This document shows positions 9,671 to 20,361 of a stretch of 64,000 nt of DNA, one piece after another. The notes below the pieces were generated by a model that saw only the letters and a list, made by a program, of their open reading frames with translations, searched no databases and was not told where the DNA came from. Where the stretch lies: NCBI RefSeq assembly GCF_036884655.1, contig NC_088340.1, positions 25,863,001-25,927,000 of the forward strand, written 5' to 3'. The translations under genes were made by a program, and so were the position numbers. The DNA is from Musa acuminata AAA Group (Eukaryota > Streptophyta > Magnoliopsida > Zingiberales > Musaceae). Each line of letters starts with the position of its first letter. The first letter of the stretch is position 1.

Positions 9671-10457
9671 GGGGAAAGGGTATTAGGGTTTTCTGCGCAA
9701 AAGACAGTTTTGCCCCTCGGAATTTGAGAAATTCCAGTTTCTGTCTTTTGTCCAAATTACGAAAATACCCTTAGGAATTGAGAAATTCCCTATATATCCC
9801 TGATTTCAGAAAATATTAATTAATTAAAAGGTTTAGTTGATTATTATTTTTATTATTATCTAGTAGTCCTACATGATGATGATTATTTATACATGTAATG
9901 TATGATGAGTGGACGGATGATCATGGACCGTGTGATGTGTGTACTTGTGATTATTATTATTGAGGTCTGCGAACCTCCATTATATTTCTCGTTTATTGTC
10001 GGGCCTGCGTGCCTATGATTAAGTTGTAATCACATGAGGAGGCGCAGCGGGAGCGTGGAAGCCATAGCGGGACCCACGAGACGGACGATCGTGATGCATG
10101 GAGATGCATCAAGATGTCGACGGAACCGACGAGGACGAGATGGACGATCACAAGGCATGGAGATGCACCGTTGCACACATAGATCTTGATGTGAGTGATT
10201 AGGCCTACTGGCTCGGGCCTAATCATATTAGGTTGTGGTCCATGATCATCTGGTGTGATTGCTTATACACATACTAGATATGTATATATATTTGCATGCG
10301 ATGTAGATATATATTAAATATGTATATGTGTGACATGTCATATTAGGAGACCAAATCATAGAAACATCTCTCGATAATATTAAGTCGGTAAACGTGAGGC
10401 AATTAGATTGACCCACGTGGCCTTCCATCGTTATGAGTAGGAACCGAATCCCGGTGT

Positions 10458-10769
10458 AGGTTGAGTTGGTCGAGTCCCTCGAGACTCACCTATATCGCGA
10501 TTCGCTATCTTGCTTACGACATAGAGATGTCACCGGTGACCTGAGGGCATGATATGCTTGGTCGAGTCCCTCGAGGGTATATCATCAAATCAGACTCATC
10601 TTGTAACGAAGGTGTTGACTTAACCGAGCATCATGGTTGGTCGAGTCCCTCGAGGCCATGGTGATTCGGAGGCCGAACAGGACGGGAATCACAAGGAGTT
10701 GTGATCGGCAAGAGTTGTCTACCTTTTAGGCTTAGTGTGATTGGTCGAGTCCCTTGAGGTTACACTAAG
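10458..10769 (+). other. Four hairpins with a shared apical motif (B1 leader)
   Basis: The motif GGTCGAGTCCCTCGAG occurs four times (near 10469, 10561, 10640 and 10744; the last copy has CTTGAG). Each copy is flanked by a different inverted repeat: 10458-10466/10484-10491, TGATAT 10550-10555/ATATCA 10579-10584, CATCATGG 10629-10636/CCATGGTG 10656-10663, and CTTAGTGT 10731-10738/ACACTAAG 10762-10769. Inside each, TCGAG and CTCGA form an inner stem around a TCC loop. The array lies 190-500 bp before gag. A role in RNA packaging, dimerisation or translation is inferred from position and form only. Confidence 0.7.
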
Positions 10770-10954
10770 ACGCTGATTGGATCCTGATCCCCACTAGAAG
10801 TCTGCCGGAGACTTCCGTTTCACGTGCTGAGGGTGTCGCGTGACTCGTTAGTAAAATAGTGGGAGCATATTAAGATAGAAGTCCATATCTTGATAGTTTA
10901 TTTCTTGCAAAATCTGCATGTTATTCATTTTTGCTACATCTTTATTTTCAGAAA

Positions 10955-11869
10955 ATGTCGCTTTCAAATCCCTTACGTGGCATACTTGATGTCAACCGCC
11001 TCACTGGTCCAAATTATACGGATTGGCTCCGTAACTTGAGAATTGTTCTCACAGCGGAGAAAATCATGTACGTCCTTGATACAGTGATGCCTACGCCCGA
11101 AGAAGGGGCAAGCGAGGATGAGATCGCTCGCTACGTGAAGTACATTGATGACTCCACTCTTGCTCAGTGCTATATGTTGGGCTCTATGACTCCAGAGTTA
11201 CAGAGACAACATGAAAAGATGGATGCCAGATCCATTCTCCTACATGTCCGTAAATTGTTTGAGGAACAGGGAAGGACTCAACGATATGAGATATCCAAGA
11301 GCCTTTTCCGCGCTAGGATGACTGAGGGGACACCGGTTCAGAACCATGTCCTAAAGATGATTGAGTGGATAGAGAAACTCACAGGTCTAGGAATGGTCCT
11401 AGAGGATAACTTGTGTGTGGACATTGTGCTTCAGTCCCTACCAGATTCCTTTTCACAGTTCATAATGAACTTTAATATGAACAAGCTTGAGGTGACTCTC
11501 CCAGAGCTCCTCAATATGTTGAGGGAGGCAGAGAGTACTATTAAGAAAGAGAAGCCAGTTCTCTACACTGGTGAGACCAGAAAGAAAAGGAAAGCAGAAA
11601 GGTCCCTTAAGAAGGGAAAGGGCAAGGGCAAACAAGGTAAAGCAAAGGTTGCTAAGAAAGACCCAACAAAGGACAAAGGCCAGTGCTTCCACTGTGGTAA
11701 AGATGGGCACTGGAAGAGAAACTGCAAAGAGTACCTTGCAGAAAGGGCGAAACAAAAGCTTGATGAAGCTTCAGGTATATTCATGATCAATCTCCAATTG
11801 GCAGATTTTTGTGATAATTCATTGGTATTGGATACCAATATTGCTTATCACATCTACAATTTATTGTAA
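10955..11869 (+). CDS. gag: Gag of B1, stopping in the broken protease region
   Basis: Starts at the ATG at 10955 (AAAATGTCG); the open frame extends eight codons further up, but without an ATG. Gag is the capsid/nucleocapsid precursor that forms cytoplasmic particles and packages the RNA. The N-terminal half has the copia gag pattern [17 protein letters not shown] and [14 protein letters not shown] basic lysine-rich stretch is followed by the zinc knuckle [14 protein letters not shown] (nucleocapsid). The frame then meets a decayed protease start ([11 protein letters not shown]) and a TAA at 11867-11869. The same TAA is present in B2. Confidence 0.85.
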   Translation: MSLSNPLRGILDVNRLTGPNYTDWLRNLRIVLTAEKIMYVLDTVMPTPEEGASEDEIARYVKYIDDSTLAQCYMLGSMTPELQRQHEKMDARSILLHVRKLFEEQGRTQRYEISKSLFRARMTEGTPVQNHVLKMIEWIEKLTGLGMVLEDNLCVDIVLQSLPDSFSQFIMNFNMNKLEVTLPELLNMLREAESTIKKEKPVLYTGETRKKRKAERSLKKGKGKGKQGKAKVAKKDPTKDKGQCFHCGKDGHWKRNCKEYLAERAKQKLDEASGIFMINLQLADFCDNSLVLDTNIAYHIYNLL

Positions 11870-11959
11870 ATTCTAGCAAAGCCGAGGGGAGATTGACGAG
11901 AGGAATATTGCATAAAGGTTTGTTTATGCAAGACACTACTCCACATATCATGAATGTAA
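11870..11959 (+). pseudogene. Protease scar of B1
   Basis: Compared with B3 (47103-47468), 229 bp of the aspartic protease are missing between LAKP-type sequence and GILHKGLF, and 2 bp more just before pol. The remaining DTN replaces the expected D-T/S-G active site. Stops follow in the gag frame. The net loss (231 bp) keeps gag and pol in the same frame number. Confidence 0.85.
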
Positions 11960-14367
11960 GTGTCTAAGAGGAAACGAGATGAGGTGAACAGTGCATACCT
12001 ATGGCATTGTAGGCTAGGTCACATTCATGAAAGAAGGATTCAAAAGTTGCTAAATAATGGATATCTAGATCCATTCGACTATGTGTCATATGCAACTTGC
12101 GAGCCTTGCCTTCGTGAAAAATTGACCAACTCTCCATTTAGTGGAACTGGAGAGAGAGACATTGAGTTGTTGGAACTCATACATAGTGATGTATGTGGAC
12201 CCATGTCAACTTATGCCATTGGAGGTTACTCCTACTTCATTACATTTACTGATGATTTCTCAAGGTATGGATATGTGTACTTAATGAAGTACAAGTCCGA
12301 GGCCTTTGAGAAATTCAGAGAGTATAAGAATGAGGTGGAGAACCAGACTGGAAAGAGTATCAAAACTCTTCGATCAGATCGAGGAGGTGAGTACTTAAGT
12401 ACAGAGTTTACTCAGTTCCTCAAGGACCATGGGATATTATCCCAATGGACACCTCCTTACACACCTCAGCTCAATGGTGTCTCTGAAAGGAGAAATCGTA
12501 CTTTATTAGATATGGTACGATCCATGATGAGTTTCGCTGACCTACCCATCTCATTCTGGGGATATGCCCTAGAAACCGCAGCTTACCTTCTGAACAGAGT
12601 TCCAACTAAGTCGGTGGTGTCTACACCATATGAGATATGGAAAGGGAAGAAGCCTGATCTTAAAGTAGTTAAGATTTGGGGCTGCTCTGCCCATGTTAAA
12701 AGACACAACCCCGATAAGTTAGAATCAAGGACAGGGCGATGTAAATTTGTGGGATACCCCAAGGAAACTTGTGGGTATTACTTCTATCATCTCGAGGACC
12801 AAAAGGTCTTTGTAGCTAAGAGAGCAGTGTTCCTTGAGAAGGAACACATTCTTGACGGAGACAGTGGGAGAATGATAGAATTGAGCGAGGTTGGAGAACC
12901 AAGCTCAAGCACCACTCTACAGCCCGAGTCTGTTCAGGTATCTAATACACAAGTTTCAACTTTACGCAGGTCTGATAGAGTATCCCATCCTCCTGAGAAA
13001 TATGTGGGACATATTAGAGCAGAGGATGTAGAGGATATTGATCCTCAGACCTACGAGGAGGCTATTATGAGTATAGACTCCGGGAAGTGGAAAGAAGCCA
13101 TGAATTCTGAGATGGATTCTATGTACTCCAATAAGGTTTGGAACCTAGTTGATGCACCCGAAGGTATTGTACCCATCGGTTGCAAGTGGATCTTTAAGAA
13201 AAAGATCGGAGTAGATGGAAAGGTAGAGACCTATAAAGCAAGGCTAGTGGCTAAGGGGTATCGTCAAAGGCAAGGTGTTGACTACGACGAAACTTTCTCA
13301 CCCGTAGCAATGCTAAAATCCATCAGAATTCTATTGGCTATTGCAGCACACTATGATTATGAGATCTGGCAGATGGATGTGAAAACCGCATTCCTCAACG
13401 GGAACCTGGAGGAGGAGGTGTATATGATGCAACCTGAGGGATTCGTGTCCAAGAACTGCCCAGATAAGGTGTGTAGGTTGCTTAGATCCATTTATGGACT
13501 AAAGCAAACTTCCCGAAGTTGGAACATAAGATTTGATGAGGCAATCAGATCTTATGACTTCGTTAAGAACGAAGATGAGCCTTGTGTATACAGAAAGGTA
13601 AGTGGGAGCGCTATTAGCTTTTTGGTGTTATATGTGGATGACATCCTCATCATTGGGAATGACATAGGAATGCTATCCACAATAAAGGCTTGGTTATCTA
13701 GACACTTCTCCATGAAGGACTTAGGAGAAGCATCTTATATCTTGGGGATTAGAATCTATAGAGATAGATCCAAAAGGATGCTTGGCTTGTCCCAGTCCAG
13801 GTACATAGAAACTATTGTCAAAAGGTTTGGCATGGAAAATTCCAAAAGAGGTCTCATACCGATGAGACATGGGATATCGCTTTCTACGAGTATGTCCCCA
13901 AAGACTCCAGAAGAAAGGGCGAATATGGATATGATACCTTATGCCTCAGCAATAGGGTCTATCATGTATGCCATGCTATGTACTAGGCCTGATATAGCGC
14001 ATGCTCTGAGTGTCACGAGCAGGTATCAGGCGGATCCAGGCTTGGAGCACTGGAAAGCAGTAAAGTGTATCCTTAAGTACTTGAGAAGGACTAAGGATCT
14101 TTTACTAGTATATGGAGGTAATAACCTTAAGGTTGAAGGCTACACTGACTCAAGTTTTCAGTCTGATGTCGATGATAGCAAGTCGAATTCAGGGTATGTG
14201 TACACCTTGAATGGAGGAGCAGTGTGCTGGAAGAGTTCCAAGCAAGATACCACTGCTGACTCGACCACAGAGGCGGAGTACATTGCTGCATCAGATGCAG
14301 CAAAGGAGGGAGTCTGGTTGAAGAAGTTCATCACAGATTTGGGAGTCGTGCCGGATAGTGAGGAGCC
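11960..14367 (+). pseudogene. pol: Pol of B1: integrase, RT, truncated RNase H
   Basis: An open frame from GTG at 11960 (ATG in B3) to the deletion junction, then 25 more bases of out-of-context LTR to a stop at 14390-14392. It has the integrase zinc region (HCRLGH, CEPC), the integrase core acidic residues in [15 protein letters not shown] and [11 protein letters not shown] with [12 protein letters not shown], and RNase H to GVVPDSEEP. The RNase H C-terminus is deleted. It would have integrated and copied the element. With no protease and no complete RNase H it cannot act in cis. Confidence 0.88.
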
Positions 14368-15342
14368 TAGGTTTGGCTGTTCCCAAATCTAGTACAGCTG
14401 GTCATTGGGAGTGGTAGTCGACCTTACGAGGGCTATTGAGTGTCGATAGAGGATCATCCACTCTCGGTATCATGAGAGGAATATCCCATGTGTTCTTGCT
14501 CAGACAAATCCCTGGCCAGGGTCATTCGGGTTGAGAGAGAAAGAGTTCTCCGGGAGAATCCGATTAGAGCGAGACTCGAGTAGAAACCGTATGGGTCTGA
14601 CAGCACCATGCTCGATATACGGTCTCTGGGATATTAGATGGATGAGGGACTATAGGTACATGGTAACTGAGGACAGACAGGTCCAATGGATTGGATTCCC
14701 CTGTATCGTCTGGGGACTACGGCGTAGTGGCCTAGTACTTCCGTAGTCGATGAGTCGAGTGAATTATTACAGAGATAATAATTCACTTAGTTAGAAGGAG
14801 TTCTGACAGGTATGACTCACGGCCAGCTTGATATTGGGCCTAGAGGGTCACACACATATGGTAGGCATTGCGATGAGTAGAGGTTCGGATATGAGATATC
14901 CGACGGAGCCCTTGTCTTATTGGATGCAGATCCAATACCCACTAGGGAAAGGACCCATTAGGGTTTTGACACGGGATCTCTATAAATAGGAGGGATTCAC
15001 AGCCTCATAGGCTAGAGTCTTTGCTTGCCCTTCCTATTCTCCTCTCCCTCTCCACCTCAGAGTAGGCCTGGATTTTTGAGGAGCGTCGTCGCAACCCTGC
15101 TGTGTGGATCACCGCTAGAGAGGAGGACGCTTGACCTCCTTCACCCTCTCCTAAGGATCTGCAAGGAAACAGGGATATACGATCTCCCTAGGTAACACAA
15201 TCTCTATACGCAGTTTTGTGTTTTGCGGATTTTGCGCACCAATCTTCGCACGACGACGAACATCTTTTTGGGAATCGGGGATTTTTGTTTTCTTGTTCTT
15301 CCGCTGCGCATATGATGCCCCCCCCCCTATGATTTCCCAACA
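14368..15342 (+). repeat. 3' LTR of B1, first 521 bp missing
   Basis: Begins at TAGGTTTGGCTG, equivalent to 8100 in the 5' LTR, and ends TTTCCCAACA before the TSD GTTGC. It retains the TATA box (14981-14988). The loss of the upstream part together with the pol end is one deletion. Confidence 0.9.
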
Positions 15343-15347
15343 GTTGC

Positions 15348-15409
15348 AACCCTAGCCGTGCCTCGCCCCTTGGGTCGCAGTTGCAACCGCCGGTTGCCCC
15401 CCTCCTAAC
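15348..15409 (+). other. A leader, middle part
   Basis: About 62 bp of A's leader left between the B1 target duplication and element C. It ends CTAAC; TAAC (15406-15409) recurs after C at 30344-30347. Confidence 0.75.
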
Positions 15410-16017
15410 TGTCACGAACGGTCGTCGCGCACCCGCAACAACTCCGTTCAACGAACCGTTCGTCGCTCACACCCGCATGTACAGCTGCTTGGCAGCATGT
15501 TTTCTTATGGTTTTGGGTCATTTTGCTTGTAAATATGTAAGTTCGAACAAGCTGCAGCGTTGCAAAGCGACCGTTCACCGAACCGAGCAAAACAGCCCCA
15601 AAACAGCTCCGTTTTCGCGTACCGCGGGAGGTGAGCGGAGAGCTACCTCCGCTCACCAAAATGTCAGCCAGCTCAGACCCCAGGAACCCCCCCGGGTGGC
15701 ACATGGCTGGATGGGGCTTCGGTTATATACCGGGCGTTGAACACTCTTTCGCAAGTTCGCACATGACCTTTACGGGAACTTGGTTTTGCGCCCGGGACCA
15801 GGTGAGCGGCTGTTTGTGGGCTTGCAGCTATTCGTTCATCCTTGAAAGCCTTGTTTTTCTCCCTCTCCCTCTTTTCTCTTGTGCACACAAGGTGTTCGAT
15901 GAATTGCTTGTAAAGCTTTCCTTTTCGCGAGACTTCGGGACTTGTCCGTTGCTCGTTCTTTCGATCTAACTCTCTTTTTCTTTTACAGGTCCTTCGGGAC
16001 CTGCGAGAGGTTACAAA
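15410..16017 (+). repeat. 5' LTR of C, first 608 bp
   Basis: Matches 29551-30168 of the 3' LTR apart from substitutions and a 10 bp duplication (AAAACAGCCC) present only in the 3' copy. A TATATA word lies near 15725. The last five bases, ACAAA, are the B2 target site. Confidence 0.9.
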
Positions 16018-17512
16018 TGCTAGTCATAAGTGCCCAGCAAGCCAATCACGTGAGTGATGGCACGTGTGACTTGATACAGAATCTTTTTGCTTATTATATT
16101 TTTTGGCGTATATCACTTTATAACTATTGCATAAATGCATATGTATTGTGATGTCCTTGGATTTGTGCAATGGGAATCGGATCGTGATGAGATCACGATA
16201 ATGAGATCGATTCACCTTTAAACACATATCCTAAATAATCCCGGTCATAGGTTACTCGAGAGGGACATCGTGATAACCGGATAGACTGGTGTGCTGTATA
16301 CCCGTCCATATGATGGATGCAGCTGGTCTCATAGCTGCTCGTGTAGGGACACTAGGGATACAGTACAGGTGCTCATTGGAGAATGAGTTCACTGATTGAT
16401 CCGCTTACGGAATGCTGGATGGTTGATGATGCCTTATTGTCAGACAACGATTCCGTAGTCCTAGTGGTGTATCTGGTTCTTAGACTTGAGACACCAAGGA
16501 TGTCCTGTATGAGTGCTCCACTCTTTGATACCAGACTTATAGGTTTGGCTGTTCCCAGATCTAGTACAGCTGGTCATTGGGAGTGGTAGTCGACCTTACG
16601 AGGGCTATTGAGTGTCGATAGAGGATCATCCACTCTCGGTATCATGAGAGGAATATCCCATGTGTTCTTGCTCAGACAAATCCCTGGCCAGGGTCATTCG
16701 GGTTGAGAGAGAAAGAGTTCTCCGGGAGAATCCGATTAGAGCAAGACTCGAGTAGAAACCGTATGGGTCTGACAGCACCATGCTCGATATACGGTCTCTG
16801 GGATATTAGATGGATGAGGGACTATAGGTACATGGTAACTGAGGACAGACAGGTCCAATGGATTGGATTCCCCTGTATCGTCTGGGGACTACGACGTAGT
16901 GGCCTAGTACTTCCGTAGTCGATGAGTCGAGTGAATTATTACAGAGATAATAATTCACTTAGTTAGAAGGAGTTCTGACAGGTATGACTCACGGCCAGCT
17001 CGATATTGGGCCTAGAGGGTCACACACATATGGTAGGCATTGCGATGAGTAGAGGTTCGGATATGAGATATCCGACGGAGCCCTTGTCTTATTGGATGCA
17101 GATCCAATACCCACTAGGGAAAGGACCCATTAGGGTTTTGACACGGGATCTCTATAAATAGGAGGGATTCACAGCCTCATAGGCTAGAGTCTTTGCTTGC
17201 CCTTCCTATTCTCCTCTCCCTCTCCACCTCAGAGTAGGCTTGGAGTTTTGAGGAGCGTCGTCGCAACCCTGCTGTGTGGATCACCGCTAGAGAGGAGGAC
17301 GCTTGACCTCCTTCACCCTCTCCTGAGGATCTGCAAGGAAACAGGGATATACGATCTCCCTAGGTAACACAATCTCTATACGCAGTTTTGTGTTTTGCGG
17401 ATTTTGCGCACCAATCTTCGCACGACGACGAACATCTTTTTGGGAATCGGGGATTTTTTGTTTTCTTGTTCTTCCGCTGCGCATATGATGTCGCCCCCAT
17501 GATTTCCCAACA
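16018..17512 (+). repeat. 5' LTR of B2
   Basis: TGCTAGTCATAAG to CCCAACA, 1495 bp, TATA box at 17153-17160. It pairs with 23033-24527. Confidence 0.93.
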
Positions 17513-17513
17513 G

Positions 17514-17525
17514 TGGTATCAGAGC
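17514..17525 (+). other. Primer binding site of B2
   Basis: TGGTATCAGAGC, one base after the LTR; a perfect initiator methionine tRNA match. Confidence 0.88.
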
Positions 17526-17639
17526 CAGGTTGTTCGTGCGAATGATTGGTTTTTGAACTGCGTGTGTTGTGTTTAGGAAGAATATTGACGTCAAAATCGT
17601 TGACGCAAAAGCAAGGAAGGGCAGCAACAGTTGCTGCCC

Positions 17640-18072
17640 TCGATCTGCATGCCTGCAGCCAGCCGCAGCCGCAGCCAGGCAGCACAGCGCCGGCGCATGC
17701 GCAAGCGCTGTGCCTGCAGCAGCCGGCCGGCGGTCTGCTTGCAGCAGGCTTGCTGCTGGCGGGGCTGGCAACCCACGAGCAGAGGCGCCGCAGGGCAGCG
17801 GCGCCTGCCGCCGAAAGAAAGCGGCGCCTGCCGCCGCAGGGCAGCGACGCGCGACGCCTGCCGCCGCTGCTCCCGCGGGCGAAACCCCCCCACAGGGGCG
17901 GCCGCCCGGCGGGACAGCACCGCCTGCGGAGGCAGCGGCGCCCGAAGGGGGAGCCCACCCGCAGCGGCATCGCCGCCAGCGGGCGTGCCGCCCGCAGGCG
18001 AGGGCAGCGCCCCGCCCCTCGCCGCACAGGCCGCCGCCAGCAGGGTGGCGGCGGCAGCAGCAGCAGCAGTAA
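17640..18072 (+). other. GC-rich island in the B2 leader
   Basis: Similar to the B1 island but shorter at its left end, with one copy of the unit that is duplicated in B1. It ends in a GGCAGCAGCAGCAGCAG run. Long frames on both strands, including an antisense one at 17376-18152, come from the lack of stop codons. Confidence 0.65.
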
Positions 18073-18856
18073 GAGGGAATTAGGGTTTTCTGGGAAAAAG
18101 ACAATTTTGCCCCTCGGAATTTGAGAAATTCCAGTTTCTGTCTTTTGTCCAAATTACGAAAATACCCTTAGGAATTTAGAAATTCCCTACATGTCCTTGA
18201 TTTCAGAAAAATATTAATTAATTAAAAGGTTTAATTGATTATTATTATTTTGTATTATCTAGTAGTCCTACATGATGATGATTATTTATACATGTGATGT
18301 ATTATGTGTGGACGGATGATCATGGACCGTGTGATGTGTGTACTTGTGATTATTATTATTGAGGTCTGCGAACCTCCATTATATTTCTCGTTTATTGTCG
18401 GGCCTGCGTGCTTATGATTAAGTTGTAATCACATGAGGAGGCGCAGCGGGAGCGTGGATGCGATAGCGGGACCCACGAGACGGACGATCGCGATGCATGA
18501 AGATGCATCAAGATGTCGACGGAACCGACGAGGACGAGATGGACGATCACAGGGCATGGAGATGCACCGTTGCACACATAGATCTTGATGTGAGTGATTA
18601 GGCCTACTGGCTCGGGCCTACTCACATTAGGTTGTGGTCCATGATCATCTGGTGTGATTGCTTATACATATACTAGATATATATATATATTTGCATGCGA
18701 TGTAGATATATATTAAATATGTATATGTGTGACATGTCATATTAGGAGACCAAATTATAGAAACATCTCTCGATAATATTAAGTCGGTAAACGTGAGGCA
18801 ATTAGATTGACCCACGTGGCCTTCCATCGTTATGAGTAGGAACCGAATCCCGGTGT

Positions 18857-19168
18857 AGGTTGAGTTGGTCGAGTCCCTCGAGACTCACCTATTTCGCGAT
18901 TCGCTATCTTGCTTACGACATAGAGATGTCACCGGTGACCTGAGGGCATGATATGCTTGGTCGAGTCCCTCGAGGGTATATCATCAAATCAGACTCATCT
19001 TGTAACGAAGGTGTTGACTTAACCGAGCATCATGGTTGGTCGAGTCCCTCGAGGCAATGGTGATTCGGAGGCCGAACAGGACGGGAATCACAAGGAGTTG
19101 TGATCGGCAAGAGTTGTCTACCTTTTAGGCTTAGTGTGATTGGTCGAGTCCCTCGAGGTTACACTAAG
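18857..19168 (+). other. Four-hairpin array in the B2 leader
   Basis: The counterpart of 10458-10769 with the same spacing. All four apical motifs are perfect here. One base in the right arm of the third stem (GCAATGGTG) differs from B1 and weakens that stem. Confidence 0.7.
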
Positions 19169-19353
19169 ACGCTGATTGGATCCTGATCCCCACTAGAAGT
19201 CTGCCGGAGACTTCCGTTTCACGTGCTGAGGGTGTCGCGTGACTCGTTAGTAAAATAGTGGGAGCATATTAAGATAGAAGTCCATATCTTGATAGTTTAT
19301 TTCTTGCAAAATCTGCATGTTATTCATTTTTGCTACATCTTTATTTTCAGAAA

Positions 19354-20271
19354 ATGTCGCTTTCAAATCCCTTACGTGGCATACTTGATGTCAACCGCCT
19401 CACTGGTCCAAATTATACGGATTGGCTCCGTAACTTGAGAATTGTTCTCACAGCGGAGAAAATCGTGTACGTCCTTGATACAGTGATGCCTACGCCCGAA
19501 GAAGGGGCAAGCGAGGATGAGATCGCTCGCTACGTGAAGTACATTGATGACTCCACTCTTGCTCAGTGCTATATGTTGGGCTCTATGACTCCAGAGTTAC
19601 AGAGACAACATGAAAAGATGGATGCCAGATCCATTCTCCTACATGTCCGTAAATTGTTTGAGGAACAGGGAAGGACTCAGCGATATGAGATATCCAAGAG
19701 CCTCTTCCGCGTTAGGATGACTGAGGGGACACCGGTTCAGAACCATGTTCTAAAGATGGTTGAGTGGATAGAGAAACTCATAGGTCTATGAATGGTCCTA
19801 GAGGATAACTTGTGTGTGGACACTGTACTTCAGTCCCTATCAGATTCCTTTTTCATAGTTCATAATGGATTTTAATATGAACAAGCTTGAGGTGACTCTC
19901 CCAGAGCTCCTCAATATGTTGAGGGAGGCAGAGAGTACTATTAAGAAAGAGAAGCCAGTTCTCTACACTGGTGAGACCAGAAAGAAAAAGGAAAGCAGAA
20001 AGGTCCCTTAAGAAGGGAAAGGGCAAGGGCAAACAAGGTAAAGTAAAGGTTGCTAAGAAAGACCCAGCAAAGGACAAAGGCCAGTGCTTCCACTGTGGTA
20101 AAGATGGGCACTGGAAGAGGAACTGCAAAGAGTACCTTGCAGAAAGGGCGAAACAAGAAGCTTGGTGAAGCTTCAAGTACATTCATGATCAATCTTCAAT
20201 TATTAGATTTTTGTGATAGTGCATTGGTATTGGATACCAATATTGCTTATCACATCTACAATTTATTGTAA
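19354..20271 (+). pseudogene. gag: Gag of B2, frameshifted
   Basis: Starts ATG at 19354 and is nearly identical to B1 gag, but has a TGA at 19789-19791 (GGA in B1). Three single-base insertions follow (near 19850, 19986 and 20155). The zinc knuckle [14 protein letters not shown] survives in a shifted frame. It ends in the same [15 protein letters not shown] and TAA as B1. Confidence 0.87.
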
Positions 20272-20361
20272 ATTCTAGCAAAGCTAAGGGGAGATTGACG
20301 AGAGGAATATTGCATAAAGGTTTGTTTATGCAAGACACTACTCAATATATCATGAATGTAA
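20272..20361 (+). pseudogene. Protease scar of B2, same as B1
   Basis: The distances from the GTATTGGATACC word to the deletion end (71 bp) and on to the pol start (64 bp) are identical to those in B1. The 229 bp and 2 bp losses are therefore inherited, not independent. Confidence 0.87.

Larger units (their letters stand above)
7579..15342 (+). mobile_element. B1: Ty1/copia element, 3' end deleted
   Basis: Inserted in A's leader with TSD GTTGC (7574-7578, 15343-15347). It has a complete 1495 bp 5' LTR, leader, gag, a deleted protease region and pol, but about 0.7 kb of pol end plus the first 521 bp of the 3' LTR are missing at 14367/14368. Shared LTR sequence differs at about four sites in 974, so the insertion is recent. 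The copia lineage is not certain (Tork, TAR or Angela-like). Confidence 0.9.

Noticed and set aside
10529..10540. Perfect palindrome GTCACCGGTGAC in the B leader
   Set aside because: Noted as possible extra structure, but a single short palindrome in a structured leader is weak evidence on its own; not scored separately from the hairpin array.
10458..10769. Hairpin array read as a CRISPR-like repeat or tandem satellite
   Set aside because: Only the 16-nt apical part repeats, the spacers are not unique inserts but include paired arms, and the host is a plant.
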